Below, in pieces: positions 7,335-16,374 of a stretch of DNA of 64,000 nucleotides. The translations under genes and the position numbers were made by a program. Source of the stretch: Streptomyces sp. NRRL F-5123 (lineage in GTDB: Bacteria; Actinomycetota; Actinomycetes; Streptomycetales; Streptomycetaceae); the NCBI RefSeq assembly GCF_000721495.1, contig NZ_JOHY01000003.1, positions 124,001 to 188,000 of the forward strand, given 5' to 3'. Each line of letters starts with the position of its first letter. The first letter of the stretch is position 1. The notes beneath the pieces are model-generated. The model did no database searches. It saw only the letters and a program-made list of their open reading frames with translations, and had not been told where the DNA came from.

Positions 7335-8613
7335 CTGGGCCGGGAACGTCGCCGCACGCCCGGTGCGCAGCGTGGCGCCCGCCTCTCCCGACGAGCTGGC
7401 CGCGGTGCTCCGCAAGGCCGCCGCGGACGGCCTGACGGCCAAGGCGGTCGGCTCCGGGCACTCCTTCACGTCCACCGCCGCGACCGGCGGGGTACTGATC
7501 CGCCCCGACGGGCTCACCGCGATCCGCTCCCTCGACCGGGCCGCCGGCACCGTGACGGTCGAGGCGGGCGTGCAGCTCAAGCACCTCAACGCGGCACTGG
7601 CCGCCGAGGGGCTGTCGCTCACCAACATGGGCGACATCATGGAGCAGACCGTGGCCGGCGCGATCAGCACCGGCACCCACGGCACGGGCCGCGACTCCGC
7701 CTCGATCGCCGCGCAGATCACCGCGCTGGAGCTGGTCACCGCCGACGGCTCGGTGCTCACCTGCTCCGCCGCCGAGCGGCCCGAGGTCTTCGCGGCCGCG
7801 CGCATCGGGCTGGGCGCGCTCGGCGTGATCAGCGCGGTCACCTTCGCGGTGGAGCCCGTCTTCCTGCTGGCCGCGCGCGAGGAGCCGATGCGCTTCGACC
7901 GGGTGATGGCGGAGTTCGACGCACTCGCCACCGAGAACGAGCACTTCGAGTTCTACTGGTTCCCCCACACCGACAACTGCAACACCAAGCGCAACAACCG
8001 CAGCCAGGGGCCGGCGGCGCCGCTGCCCGCGGTCCGCGGCTGGATCGACGACGAGCTGCTGTCCAACGGCGTCTTCCAGGCCGCCTGCGCGCTCGGCAAG
8101 GCCGCCCCCGGCGCCATCCCGGGCATCGCCCGGATCTCCAGCCGCGCGCTGTCCGCCCGCACGTACACCGACATCCCCTACAAGGTCTTCACCAGTCCGC
8201 GCCGGGTGCGCTTCGTGGAGATGGAGTACGCGGTGCCGCGCGAGGCCGCGGTCGACGCGATCCGGGAACTCAAGGCCACGGTGGAGCGGTCCGACTTCCG
8301 GATCAGCTTCCCCGTCGAGGTACGGGTCGCGCCGGCCGACGACATCACGCTGTCGACGGCGTCCGGCCGGGACAGCGCCTACGTCGCCGTGCACATGTAC
8401 CGGGGCAGCCGCTACCAGGAGTACTTCACCGCGGTGGAGCGGATCATGACGGAACGGGAGGGCCGGCCGCACTGGGGCAAGATGCACACCCGTGACGCGG
8501 ACTATTTCCGTACCGTCTACCCGCGGTTCGCCGAGTTCACCGGATTGCGCGACCAGTTGGACCCGGGACGGCTTTTCGGCAACGACTACCTCCGCCGGGT
8601 GCTGGGTTCGTAG
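7294..8613 (+). CDS. FAD-binding aldonolactone oxidase (D-arabinono/L-gulono-1,4-lactone type)
   Basis: 439 aa from ATG 7294 (GAGGAG 4 nt upstream); an alternative GTG at 7270 with GGGAGG 9 nt upstream is nearly as good. N-terminal FAD-binding (PCMH) half: NWAGNVAARP, then GSGHSFT and GTHGTGRD, contacts for FAD. C-terminal ALO-type half ends with HWGKMHTRDADYF, the HWGK element conserved in sugar-lactone oxidases. Members oxidise aldonolactones or alditols with FAD. The physiological substrate here is unknown; it may be a dehydrogenase rather than an oxidase. Overlaps the MFS gene and is probably one transcript with it. Confidence 0.85.
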   Translation: MRSARSKSTATWRNWAGNVAARPVRSVAPASPDELAAVLRKAAADGLTAKAVGSGHSFTSTAATGGVLIRPDGLTAIRSLDRAAGTVTVEAGVQLKHLNAALAAEGLSLTNMGDIMEQTVAGAISTGTHGTGRDSASIAAQITALELVTADGSVLTCSAAERPEVFAAARIGLGALGVISAVTFAVEPVFLLAAREEPMRFDRVMAEFDALATENEHFEFYWFPHTDNCNTKRNNRSQGPAAPLPAVRGWIDDELLSNGVFQAACALGKAAPGAIPGIARISSRALSARTYTDIPYKVFTSPRRVRFVEMEYAVPREAAVDAIRELKATVERSDFRISFPVEVRVAPADDITLSTASGRDSAYVAVHMYRGSRYQEYFTAVERIMTEREGRPHWGKMHTRDADYFRTVYPRFAEFTGLRDQLDPGRLFGNDYLRRVLGS

Positions 8614-8995
8614 GTCTTCGCCCTGTTTGTCCAGCGGCGTTCACTCCCCCGAGTGAGACGCATCACCCAACTCCCGCCCGGCGCACCACAATCGGCGGCG
8701 CGGCAGCCACCCTGCGGTGGCCCAAATGGAGTACCGTGACGATTCCGTGCTCCCGGTGCCCGTCCGGTCGCTCGGACGGATGGGAGGTAGCTGCGACGGC
8801 AGTCGCCCCGCCGCGTGGCGTAAGGTCACCCAGAGTGGCCAATCGTCCACCTTCCCATAACGGGGTGTCACCACACAGGGACGACACGCCGGGCAACTCT
8901 GCAAGGTTGTGGCACGCTGCACCCGGGAAGGCCACACTCGTCCAACGGGAGCAGCGACGCACCCGACGTCGGCAGGCACCATCCGGGAGGTAACC
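8614..8995. other. Upstream region of sepH, no gene seen
   Basis: 382 bp between the oxidase stop and the sepH GTG. It holds a small inverted repeat TCACTC (8641-8646) / GAGTGA (8651-8656), possibly part of a terminator, and otherwise nothing I can name. The sepH promoter is expected in the right half. The short open frames here lack ribosome sites and recognisable sequence. Confidence 0.45.
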
Positions 8996-10087
8996 GTGCC
9001 CGAACTGCGCGTCGTGGCCGTCAGCAACGACGGCACACGACTGGTGCTCAAGGCTGCCGACAGCACGGAATACACGCTCCCGATCGACGAGCGGCTGCGC
9101 GCCGCCGTGCGCAACGACCGGGCCCGGCTCGGCCAGATCGAGATCGAGGTCGAGAGCCATCTGCGGCCCCGCGACATCCAGGCGCGGATACGCGCGGGTG
9201 CCTCCGCGGAAGAGGTCGCCCAGATGGCCGGCATCCCGGTGGAGCGGGTCCGCCGCTTCGAGGGGCCCGTGCTGGCCGAGCGCGCCTTCATGGCCGAGCG
9301 GGCCCGCAAGACCCCCGTCCGGCGGCAGGGCGAGAGCACCGGTCCGCAGCTCGGCGAGGCGGTGGCCGAGCGGCTGCTGATGCGCGGCGCCGAGAAGGAG
9401 ACCGTGCTGTGGGACTCCTGGCGGCGTGACGACGGCACGTGGGAGGTGCTGCTCGTCTACCGCGTCGCCGGCGAACCGCACTCCGCGAGCTGGACGTACG
9501 ACCCGCCGCGCCGCCTGGTGCAGGCCGTCGACGACGAGGCCAGGGCGCTGATCGGCGAGACCCCGCAGACGCAGGCGCAGGAGCCGAGCTTCCCGTTCGT
9601 GCCGCGGATCGCGCGGCTGCCGCGCGAGCGCACGATGGACCGCGCGCTGGAGCGCCCGGAGCGGCCCGACCGCTCCGAGCGGCCGGACCGCGCCGCCGCA
9701 CGCGTCGAGGAGCGCGGGGCCGCCGCGGCTGCGGCTGCGGCCTCGGCGGAGGCGGACGAGCGCGACTCGCTCACGAGCCTGCTGGAGGCGGTGCCGAGCT
9801 TCCGCGGGGACATGGTGGTGCCGGCGCCTCCGGCCGCTCCGGACACGCCGCCCGCCCCGCAGGAGCCCGCCGCCGAGGCCGAGCAGGAGTCCGCGGCTCC
9901 GGCCGCCTCGGCGGGGTCCGCGTACGCGGACGTCCTCATGCCACGGGCGGTCGCGGGCCACCGCGACCGGCTCGTCGGGACGACCGACCGGCAGGCCGAG
10001 GCGGACGGCGTCCGCCCGGGCCGCCGGGCGACCGTCCCGAGCTGGGACGAGATCGTCTTCGGCAGCCGCCGCAAGAAGCAGGAATAG
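8996..10087 (+). CDS. sepH: SepH, FtsZ-associated cell-division regulator (DUF3071)
   Basis: 363 aa from GTG 8996, chosen because GGGAGG lies 5 nt upstream and the protein then begins PELRVVAVSNDG, the usual start of the family. The N-terminal DUF3071 domain contains a helix-turn-helix-like segment (about 58-90, RPRDIQARIRAGASAEEVAQ continuing to VERVRRFEG). The C-terminal half is low-complexity, acidic and Pro/Ala-rich (unstructured), ending with the short conserved PSWDEIVFGSRRKKQE. In Streptomyces SepH binds FtsZ and promotes filament assembly at sporulation septa. Convergent with the sulfurtransferase gene; the 796-bp gap between them is repeat-rich. Confidence 0.93.
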   Translation: MPELRVVAVSNDGTRLVLKAADSTEYTLPIDERLRAAVRNDRARLGQIEIEVESHLRPRDIQARIRAGASAEEVAQMAGIPVERVRRFEGPVLAERAFMAERARKTPVRRQGESTGPQLGEAVAERLLMRGAEKETVLWDSWRRDDGTWEVLLVYRVAGEPHSASWTYDPPRRLVQAVDDEARALIGETPQTQAQEPSFPFVPRIARLPRERTMDRALERPERPDRSERPDRAAARVEERGAAAAAAAASAEADERDSLTSLLEAVPSFRGDMVVPAPPAAPDTPPAPQEPAAEAEQESAAPAASAGSAYADVLMPRAVAGHRDRLVGTTDRQAEADGVRPGRRATVPSWDEIVFGSRRKKQE

Positions 10088-10156
10088 CCCCCGCGGGCTA
10101 CGCATGTCCACCGCCGCGCGCGGGGCGCGCCTCCGCGCTCCCGCGCGCGGCACGCC

Positions 10157-10484
10157 TGCGCCGCCGGATGAGCCTTCTCACGGCACGGCTGCGCCGCCGG
10201 ACACTCGTTTTCGGGGTGCCGTTGTGCCACGGGGGAGCGTTTCCCCGGCCGCGCCTGCGCCGCCGGATGAGCCTTCTCACGGCGCGCCTGCGCCGCCGGG
10301 CGAGCGTTTCACGCCGCGCCTGCGCCGCCAGATGAGCCTTCTCACGGCGCGACTGCGCCGCCGGGCAAGCGTTTCACGCCGCGCCTGCGCCGCCGGATGA
10401 GCCTTCTCACGGCGCGCCTGCGCCGCCGGGCAAGCGTTTCAGGGCCGCTGCTGCGCGGCCGGATGAGCGTCTTCGGGGGCGCGG
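10157..10484. repeat. Tandem array with 33-bp period, two alternating subunit types
   Basis: A core TGCGCCGCC recurs at 10157, 10190, (degenerate near 10223), 10256, 10289, 10321, 10354, 10386, 10419 and, degenerate, 10452: spacing 33 or 32 bp throughout. Units alternate. Type A continues GGATGAGCCTTCTCACGG and can form a TGAG/CTCA hairpin; type B continues GGGCAAGCGTTTCACGCC and can form a GCGT/ACGC hairpin. A plus B gives a 65-66 bp higher-order repeat. Two 32-bp units break any reading frame, so the array is probably non-coding. It starts about 70 bp after the sepH stop and lies in its likely 3' untranslated region. Confidence 0.85.
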
Positions 10485-10490
10485 GGGGAC

Positions 10491-10516
10491 ACCCCCCACG
10501 CGAAGCTCTGGGGGGT
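10491..10516. terminator. G/C hairpin after the repeat array
   Basis: ACCCCCC (10491-10497) pairs with GGGGGGT (10510-10516) around a 12-nt loop. An overlapping alternative hairpin uses the preceding GGGGGG-ACA-CCCCCC. Probably contributes to ending the sepH transcript. Confidence 0.5.
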
Positions 10517-10615
10517 GCGCGACCAGCCTCACCGGCCGGTGGTCCGTGGGGGTACCGCCCAGGTGAAGCTCCGGGGGAGACAGCGACCGCTCCTCCGGGC
10601 CGATGACGACCCGCG

Positions 10616-10657
10616 CCCCGGCGGGGGCCGGGGGTACCTCCCAGGCCCCCGCCGGGG
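10616..10657. terminator. Strong bidirectional terminator between sepH and sulfurtransferase
   Basis: Perfect 14-bp stem, CCCCGGCGGGGGCC (10616-10629) with GGCCCCCGCCGGGG (10644-10657), and a 14-nt loop. It lies between convergent genes and is the best terminator in the gap. Confidence 0.7.
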
Positions 10658-10883
10658 TGCCCGGCGCGGCATGCGCAAGCCCCATCCGCGACCGGGCGGC
10701 GGAAAGCGCTCGCTCGCGGCGCAGCCGCAGCCTGCGGGGCGAACGCGCCCGCAAAACGCCCACCCCGCGCCGCGGCGCAAGCCCATCCGGAGCGGGCGGC
10801 GGACAAGGCCTCACCGCCCTGCGCAGCAGAAGCGCTCGCCGCGCAGGGCGGGTTCAGAGCCCACCCGCGGGGGGCGAGAGGGG

Positions 10884-11708
10884 TCAGACGGGGCCGGGGC
10901 CCGTTTCCACGGGGAGGCCGGACGCAGTCCATTCGCTCCAGGAGCCGGGGTAGAGCGCCGCGGTGATCCCGGCCTCCGCGAGGGCGAGGACCTCCTGCGC
11001 CGCCGAGACGCCCGAGCCGCAGTAGACGCCGACCTCCGTGCCGGGCGCAGCCCCGAGCGCGCTGAAGCGGGCGGCGAGGGCCTGGGCCGGCAGGAACGTG
11101 CCCTCAGCCGTCACGTTCTCGGTCGTGGGGGCGTTGACGGCGCCCGGGATGTGCCCGGCGACCGGGTCGATCGGCTCGACCTCTCCCCGGTAGCGCTCCC
11201 CGGCGCGGGCGTCGAGCAGCAGGCCGCTGCGGGCGAGCGCGGCGGCCCCCGCGGCGTCGAGTACCGGCATGCCGCCGGGGCGCGGCGTGAAGTCGCCCTC
11301 CCCCGGCGGGGGTTCCTCCGTGGAGAGGGGGTGCCCGGCGGCCCGCCAGGCACCGAGCCCGCCGTCGAGCACCTTCACCCGGTGGTGCCCGGCCCAGCGC
11401 AGCAGCCACCAGGCGCGAGCCGGCCCCCAGCCGTTCCAGTCGTCGTAGACGACGACGTCGGAGTCGGCGCTGACACCCGCCCGGCGCATCGCGGCGCCGA
11501 ACTCCTCGGCGTCCGGCAGCGGGTGCCGGCCGGCTGCGCCGGGCGGCGAGGCGAGTTCGGCGTCCAGGTCGACGTAACGGGCCCCGGGGATGTGCCCCTT
11601 GGCGTATTCGCCGAGTCCGGGCGGTCCGCCCATCTTGTAGCGCACGTCGAGCAGGACCGGCGGCACGGGCGCGGCGGCGAGGTCGCCGGCGGAGATCAGG
11701 AAATCCAT
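10884..11708 (-). CDS. Sulfurtransferase with two rhodanese domains
   Basis: 274 aa from ATG 11708 (MDFLISAGDLAAAP); an in-frame start 8 codons upstream adds an odd extension and was not used. Two rhodanese-like domains: the first, inactive, with VLLDVRYKMGG and GHIPGARYVDLD; the second with LLLDARAGERYRGE, GHIPGAVNAP and the active-site loop VYCGSGVSA, whose cysteine carries the persulfide. The CGSGVSA loop is typical of 3-mercaptopyruvate/thiosulfate sulfurtransferases. It transfers sulfur to cyanide, thiols or other acceptors in the cytoplasm. Divergent from the VOC gene at 11845. Confidence 0.9.
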   Translation of the reverse strand: MDFLISAGDLAAAPVPPVLLDVRYKMGGPPGLGEYAKGHIPGARYVDLDAELASPPGAAGRHPLPDAEEFGAAMRRAGVSADSDVVVYDDWNGWGPARAWWLLRWAGHHRVKVLDGGLGAWRAAGHPLSTEEPPPGEGDFTPRPGGMPVLDAAGAAALARSGLLLDARAGERYRGEVEPIDPVAGHIPGAVNAPTTENVTAEGTFLPAQALAARFSALGAAPGTEVGVYCGSGVSAAQEVLALAEAGITAALYPGSWSEWTASGLPVETGPGPV

Positions 11709-11844
11709 ACGCCTATTGTGGAGGCCCGGCACCGCACTGCGGCGCGGCCCGACGGCCTACCGCCGTCCCTGGTGCGACGATCGCTGTGCCGGCCCCCGCG
11801 GAAAGCCGGGCAGGCAGCGGGCTGCCCACGAGGAGAGCGTTCGC

Positions 11845-12618
11845 ATGACCACCGAGGTACGGGACCGGCGGGCGCCGGGCACTCCCTGCTGGGCCAGCCT
11901 CATGGCCCACCGGGCGGACCGGACGCGGGAGTTCTACGCGGCCTTGTTCGGCTGGGAGTTCTCGCCGGGCCCGCCGCAACTCGGCTCGTACACGCTGGCG
12001 GCGAAGGGCGGACTGCGGGTGGCGGGGATCGGCGAGGGGTCGCCGGAGCCGCACCGCCCGGTGTCCTGGACGACGATGCTGGCGGCGGACGACGTGGACG
12101 CGGCGGCGGAGCGGGTGCGCGAGTGCGGCGGCACGGTGGGTATCGGGCCGCTGAACGCCGGCGAGGACGGGCGGCTCGCGATCGCGGTGGACCCCTCGGG
12201 CGCGGTCTTCGGGATCTGGCAGGGCGGCCTGTTCAGCGGCGCGGACGTCACGGGGGTGCCGGGCAGCGTCGGCTGGAGCGAGCTGCTGACCCATGACGCG
12301 TCGATGGTCGGGAAGTTCTACGAGGTGGTGTTCGGCCTCACCGTGGAGCGGGCCGGGGGGCAGGACGAGGACCGCGCGGTGCTCGTGACCGGCGGCAACG
12401 CGGTCGCCGGGATCCGCGGGCTGGGCCGCGCGCTGCCGCGCGACCGCGGGGCGCACTGGATGACGAGCTTCGCCGTCGCGGACGTGGACGCCGCGGCCCA
12501 TCTGGCCGTGCGGCTGGGCGGCCGGATCCTGACCGCCCCGCACGCGGGTCCGCACGGGCCCACGGCGGCGCTGTCCGACCCCGAGGGCTCCCCCTTCTCG
12601 CTCGTCGGCCTGCCGTAG
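11845..12618 (+). CDS. VOC (glyoxalase/bleomycin-resistance) family protein
   Basis: 257 aa from ATG 11845, with GAGGAG 9 nt upstream. Two consecutive VOC modules: the first starting GTPCWASLMAHRADRTREFY, the second starting SVGWSELLTHDASMVGKFYE; each ends with a DP-S/E-G motif (VDPSGAVFGIW, SDPEGSPFSLV). Each module has the beta-alpha-beta-beta-beta fold that builds a metal-binding or ligand-binding cup. Substrate unknown; some streptomycete homologues are simply labelled hydroxylases. Convergent with the ROK regulator, with only 6 nt between stops. Confidence 0.85.
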   Translation: MTTEVRDRRAPGTPCWASLMAHRADRTREFYAALFGWEFSPGPPQLGSYTLAAKGGLRVAGIGEGSPEPHRPVSWTTMLAADDVDAAAERVRECGGTVGIGPLNAGEDGRLAIAVDPSGAVFGIWQGGLFSGADVTGVPGSVGWSELLTHDASMVGKFYEVVFGLTVERAGGQDEDRAVLVTGGNAVAGIRGLGRALPRDRGAHWMTSFAVADVDAAAHLAVRLGGRILTAPHAGPHGPTAALSDPEGSPFSLVGLP

Positions 12619-12624
12619 CGGCGC

Positions 12625-13803
12625 TCAGGCCAGCAGCTGCGGGGCGGCGCTGAGCACCAGGCCTGCCGCGCCGCGGACCTCGGCGCCGGCGCCGAGGCCG
12701 CCGGTGACGATCTCGATGCCGCGGGCGGCGGACGGCAGGGTGTGCCGCCCGATGCCCGCCCGGAGCGGTTCGAGCAGGTCCTCGCCGGCCGCGGCGAGGT
12801 CGCCGCCGACCACGACGAGCCGCGGGTTGAGCAGCGTGACCAGGGCGGCCAGGGCGCGGCCGACCGCGTCGCCGGCGTCCCGGACGGCCCGCAGCGCGCC
12901 GGTGTTGCGCTGCTTGATGAGCGCGAGCAGGTCGCGCGCGGCGATCTGCCGGCCCCAGCTCTGGCTGAGCAGCCGGGCGATGGCGACGGGGCTGGCGACG
13001 GTCTCCAGGCAACCGCGGTTGCCGCAGCGGCAGATGAGCCCGTCGGTGACGAGCGGCAGGTGGCCGATCTCGCCCGCGAGGCCTCGCGCGCCGAGCAGCA
13101 GCCGCCCGTTGCTGACGATTCCCGCGCCGATGCCCGCGGACAGCCGGATGTAGACCATGTCGTCGACCTGCCGTCCGGCTCCGTACATCAGCTCGGCGAG
13201 CGCTCCGGCGTTGGCGTCGTTGGTGACGCGGACGGGCAGCCCGGTGCGGCCCCGCAGCTCGTCGGTGAGGTGCAGGCCGACCCAGCCGGGCATGATGCCC
13301 TCGGCGCCGAGCTCGCCGCTGCCCTTCTCGACCGGCGAGGCGATGCCCGCGCCGATGCCTAGCACCCGCTCGCGGTCGACGCCCGCCTCCTGGAGGGCGC
13401 GGCCGACGAGGACGGCCACGAGGTCGAGGGTCTCGCCGGGGGCGCGGTCGACGTCCTTGGCGACCCAGTGCTCCCACAGCACCGTGCCGAACAGGTCACT
13501 GAGGATGACCCGGACGTGCTGGTGGCCGATGTCCGCGCCGATCGCGTACCCGGCGCTGGGCACCAGGGACAGCGTCTGGGCGGGGCGGCCGGTGCGCCGC
13601 GCCGCGGGCACCTCGGCCCCTTCCCGGTGCGCTTCCTCGGTGACGAGGCCGACCGTGATGAGGTCGGCGACGAGCGAGGAGACGGTGGCCCGGGACAGCC
13701 CGGTGACCCGTACCAGTTCGGGGCGGCTGATGCGCGGTGCGGCGTGCAGCGCCTCCAGTACCCGGAGCCGTCCGACCTCGCGCAGGTTGACTGGTGTGTC
13801 GAT
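12625..13803 (-). CDS. ROK-family transcriptional regulator
   Basis: An N-terminal winged helix (TPVNLREVGRLRVLEALH, then SRATVSSLVADLITVG) is followed by a ROK sugar-kinase-like domain with an ATP-site glycine pattern, NDANAGALAELMYGAG (catalytic-type Asp), GEIGHLPLV and the zinc motif CRCGNRGCLE. Such proteins are sugar-responsive repressors. The start is unclear: no ATG or GTG lies near the expected N-terminus. I placed it at an ATC (13803), which has GGGAG 5 nt upstream and gives 392 aa. The nearest ordinary candidate is a TTG at 13884 (419 aa), but it sits inside a palindrome carrying a -35-like box. Divergent from the dehydrogenase at 14008, its likely target. Confidence 0.85.
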   Translation of the reverse strand: MDTPVNLREVGRLRVLEALHAAPRISRPELVRVTGLSRATVSSLVADLITVGLVTEEAHREGAEVPAARRTGRPAQTLSLVPSAGYAIGADIGHQHVRVILSDLFGTVLWEHWVAKDVDRAPGETLDLVAVLVGRALQEAGVDRERVLGIGAGIASPVEKGSGELGAEGIMPGWVGLHLTDELRGRTGLPVRVTNDANAGALAELMYGAGRQVDDMVYIRLSAGIGAGIVSNGRLLLGARGLAGEIGHLPLVTDGLICRCGNRGCLETVASPVAIARLLSQSWGRQIAARDLLALIKQRNTGALRAVRDAGDAVGRALAALVTLLNPRLVVVGGDLAAAGEDLLEPLRAGIGRHTLPSAARGIEIVTGGLGAGAEVRGAAGLVLSAAPQLLA

Positions 13804-13878
13804 CGTGACTCCCGTGGTGTGCCGGCGCGACGCTGCGGGTAATCGGTTCGCAACACAGCGCCCTCTTGCGTCAGGCCC

Positions 13879-13895
13879 GGTCAAGAGCCTTGACT
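13879..13895. promoter_or_regulatory. Palindromic operator with back-to-back -35-like boxes
   Basis: GTCAAG (13880-13885), AGC, CTTGAC (13889-13894) is a perfect inverted repeat. The left arm read leftward gives TTGACC (13884-13879), the right arm read rightward gives TTGACT (13890-13895), both good -35 boxes, one for each divergent gene. A protein bound here would block both promoters. The ROK regulator is the obvious candidate. -10 elements are not clear. Confidence 0.5.
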
Positions 13896-14007
13896 TATGA
13901 CGAACTTCAGGCAGAAACTCGCGAACTGTTCTACCCAACTCGCTGACTTTCAGTCGATCCCGGATGAATAACGATTCACGGCCGCGCGCCGCCCGAGGAG
14001 GACACAC

Positions 14008-15204
14008 GTGACGACGACAGACCCGCAGCCCCTGCGGATCGGCATGGTGGGCCATGCGTTCATGGGGGCGGCGCACTCGCACGCGTGGCGCACCGCGGGC
14101 CGCTTCTTCGACCTGCCGCGGCCGGTCGAGCTGACCGCGGTGTGCGGACGCTCGGCCGACCGCGTCCGGCAGGCCGCCGAGCGCTACGGCTGGCAGTCGT
14201 ACGAGACGGACTGGCGCGTGCTGGTCGCCCGGCCGGACATCGACGTGGTGGACATCTGCACGCCCGGCGACAGCCACGCGGAGATCGCGCTCGCGGCGCT
14301 GGCCGCGGGCAAGCACGTGCTGTGCGAGAAGCCCCTGGCCAACTCGGTGCGGGAGGCGGAGGAGATGACCACGGCGGCCGCCAAGGCGGCTGCCGAGGGC
14401 GTGCGTTCGATGGTCGCCTTCAACTACCGCCGGGTGCCGGCGCTGGCGCTCGCCCGGCAGCTGGTCGAGGAGGGCCGGCTGGGCCGGATCCACCAGGTGC
14501 GGGCGCAGTACCTGCAGGACTGGCTGGTCGACCCGGAATTCCCGCTGGCGTGGCGGCTGCGCAAGGACCGCGCGGGCTCCGGGGCGCTGGGCGACCTGGG
14601 CGCGCACAGCATCGACGTCGCGCAGTACCTGACCGGCCGGCGGATCTCGTCGGTGGGCGCGGTGCTGGAGACGTTCGTCACCGAGCGCCCGCTGCCGGCC
14701 AGTTCCAGCGGCCTGTCCGGCACCGCGGGCAGCGAGCGCGGCCAGGTGACGGTGGACGACGCGGCGCTGTTCACCGCGCGCTTCGACGGCGGCGCGATCG
14801 GCGTGTTCGAGGCGACGCGCTTCGCCACCGGGCACAAGAACGCGATGCGGATCGAGATCAGCGGCTCGGCGGGCAGCCTGGCCTTCGACGCGGAGTCGAT
14901 GAACGAGCTGTCCTTCCACGACCGTTCCGAGGACCCGTCGACCGCGGGCTTCCGCCGCATCCTGGTGACCGAGGACACCCACCCCTACCTGCACGCCTGG
15001 TGGCCGCCCGGCCACCTGATCGGCTACGAGCACACCTTCACCCACCAGGTGTCGGACTTCGTGACGGCGATCGCCGAGGGCCGCGACCCGAAGCCGTCCT
15101 TCGCGGACGGCCTGCAGGTGCAGAAGGTGCTGTCCGCCGTCGAGTCCAGCGCGGCCGCGCTGGGCGTGCACATCCCCGTCCAGGGCGTTCCCGCGGCCTC
15201 CTGA
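14008..15204 (+). CDS. Gfo/Idh/MocA family oxidoreductase
   Basis: 398 aa from GTG 14008 with a strong GAGGAGG upstream. The N-terminal Rossmann domain starts [15 protein letters not shown] and includes [11 protein letters not shown], the EKP motif whose Lys serves in catalysis. The C-terminal alpha/beta domain includes [14 protein letters not shown] with the usual catalytic Asp/His pair. Members use NAD(P) to oxidise a sugar or inositol hydroxyl. Followed after 82 nt by a TIM-barrel isomerase/epimerase, a common pairing in inositol and keto-sugar catabolism. First gene of the rightward operon facing the ROK regulator. Confidence 0.9.
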   Translation: MTTTDPQPLRIGMVGHAFMGAAHSHAWRTAGRFFDLPRPVELTAVCGRSADRVRQAAERYGWQSYETDWRVLVARPDIDVVDICTPGDSHAEIALAALAAGKHVLCEKPLANSVREAEEMTTAAAKAAAEGVRSMVAFNYRRVPALALARQLVEEGRLGRIHQVRAQYLQDWLVDPEFPLAWRLRKDRAGSGALGDLGAHSIDVAQYLTGRRISSVGAVLETFVTERPLPASSSGLSGTAGSERGQVTVDDAALFTARFDGGAIGVFEATRFATGHKNAMRIEISGSAGSLAFDAESMNELSFHDRSEDPSTAGFRRILVTEDTHPYLHAWWPPGHLIGYEHTFTHQVSDFVTAIAEGRDPKPSFADGLQVQKVLSAVESSAAALGVHIPVQGVPAAS

Positions 15205-15286
15205 CGCCCGCGCCGCCCCCGCCTACCGCCGTCACCGCCGCGCCCCCGCCCGTACCCCCCGCCCACCTGTCCCAGGAGGACGCACC

Positions 15287-16294
15287 ATGGCACGACCCGT
15301 CACGCTCTTCACCGGCCAGTTCGCCGACCTGCCCTTCACCGAGGTGTGCCGGCTGGCCTCGCAGTGGGGCTACGACGGCCTGGAGATCGCCTGCTGGGGC
15401 GACCACTTCGACGTCGAGGCGGCGCTCGCCGACGACGGCTACCTGCCGCGGCTGCGCGACACTTTGGACAAGCACGGGCTCAAGTGCTGGACGATCTCCT
15501 GCCATCTGACCGGCCAGGCGGTGTGCGACCACCCGATCGACGAGCGGCACCAGGGCATCCTGCCGGCCCGTATCTGGGGCGACGGGGAGCCCGAGGGGGT
15601 GCGGCAGCGGGCGGCGGAGGAGATCAAGAACACCGCGCGCGCCGCGGCCGCCTTCGGGGTGGACACGGTGGTGGGCTTCACCGGCTCGTCGATCTGGCAC
15701 ACCGTGGCGATGTTCCCGCCGGTGCCGCCGCAGATGATCGAGCGCGGCTACCAGGACTTCGCCGACCGCTGGAACCCGATCCTGGACGTCTTCGACGAGG
15801 TCGGGGTGCGCTTCGCGCACGAGGTGCACCCCAGCGAGATCGCGTACGACTACCACACCACCGTGCGGACGCTGGAGGCGATCGGCCACCGCCCCGCCTT
15901 CGGGCTGAACTTCGACCCGAGCCACTTCGTGTGGCAGGACCTGGACCCGGTCGGCTTCCTGTGGGACTTCAAGGACCGCATTTACCACGTCGACTGCAAG
16001 GAGTCCGTCAAGCAGCTGAACGGGCGAAACGGCCGGCTCGGCTCGCACCTGCCGTGGGGCGACCCGCGGCGCGGCTGGGACTTCGTGTCCACCGGGCACG
16101 GCGACGTTCCGTGGGAGCCGGTCTTCCGGATGCTCAACAGCATCGGCTACGCGGGCCCGATCTCGGTCGAGTGGGAGGACGCAGGCATGGACCGCACCCT
16201 TGGCGCCCCGCAGGCCCTCGCGCACGTGCGGGCGCTGGCCGCGATCGAGCCGCCTGCCGCGTCCTTCGACTCGGCGTTCAGCTCCTCGTCCTGA
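15287..16294 (+). CDS. Sugar phosphate isomerase/epimerase (xylose-isomerase-like TIM barrel)
   Basis: 335 aa, ATG with AGGAGG upstream. AP-endonuclease-2/xylose-isomerase-like barrel: begins [20 protein letters not shown], with metal-site acidic and His residues expected in [29 protein letters not shown] and [10 protein letters not shown]. Such proteins isomerise, epimerise or cleave keto-sugars; with the preceding dehydrogenase, action on an oxidised sugar is plausible. Specific reaction unknown. Ends at a strong terminator. Confidence 0.87.
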   Translation: MARPVTLFTGQFADLPFTEVCRLASQWGYDGLEIACWGDHFDVEAALADDGYLPRLRDTLDKHGLKCWTISCHLTGQAVCDHPIDERHQGILPARIWGDGEPEGVRQRAAEEIKNTARAAAAFGVDTVVGFTGSSIWHTVAMFPPVPPQMIERGYQDFADRWNPILDVFDEVGVRFAHEVHPSEIAYDYHTTVRTLEAIGHRPAFGLNFDPSHFVWQDLDPVGFLWDFKDRIYHVDCKESVKQLNGRNGRLGSHLPWGDPRRGWDFVSTGHGDVPWEPVFRMLNSIGYAGPISVEWEDAGMDRTLGAPQALAHVRALAAIEPPAASFDSAFSSSS

Positions 16295-16311
16295 CACCGC
16301 ACGCGGTACGG

Positions 16312-16354
16312 CGGCGGCCGCCCCGCCCGGGACCTCCGGGCAGGGCGGCCGCCG
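16312..16354. terminator. Strong bidirectional terminator
   Basis: A 19-nt arm (16312-16330) pairs with 16336-16354 with a single C/A mismatch and a 5-nt loop (GACCT). It sits between the convergent isomerase and GH3 genes. Confidence 0.85.
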
Positions 16355-16374
16355 TCACGCGTCCTGCGGGCGGC

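Larger units (their letters stand above)
10088..10883. other. Repeat- and hairpin-rich gap between convergent sepH and sulfurtransferase genes
   Basis: 796 bp without a credible gene. Left third: the 33-bp-period tandem array described separately. Middle: two strong hairpins. Right: a near-duplicate, about 27-28 bp long, starting GCAAGCCC at 10675 and again at 10777. Open frames exist in several registers but consist of low-complexity Arg/Pro/Ala repeats, and none has a good ribosome site. Confidence 0.6.

Noticed and set aside
10157..10484. Repeat array as a CRISPR
   Set aside because: The whole 32-33 bp unit repeats with no unique spacers, and no cas genes are nearby.
12625..15171. 848-codon open frame extending the ROK gene through the divergent dehydrogenase
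   Set aside because: The extra part is antisense to a clear Gfo/Idh gene and has low-complexity composition; it is a GC-frame shadow.
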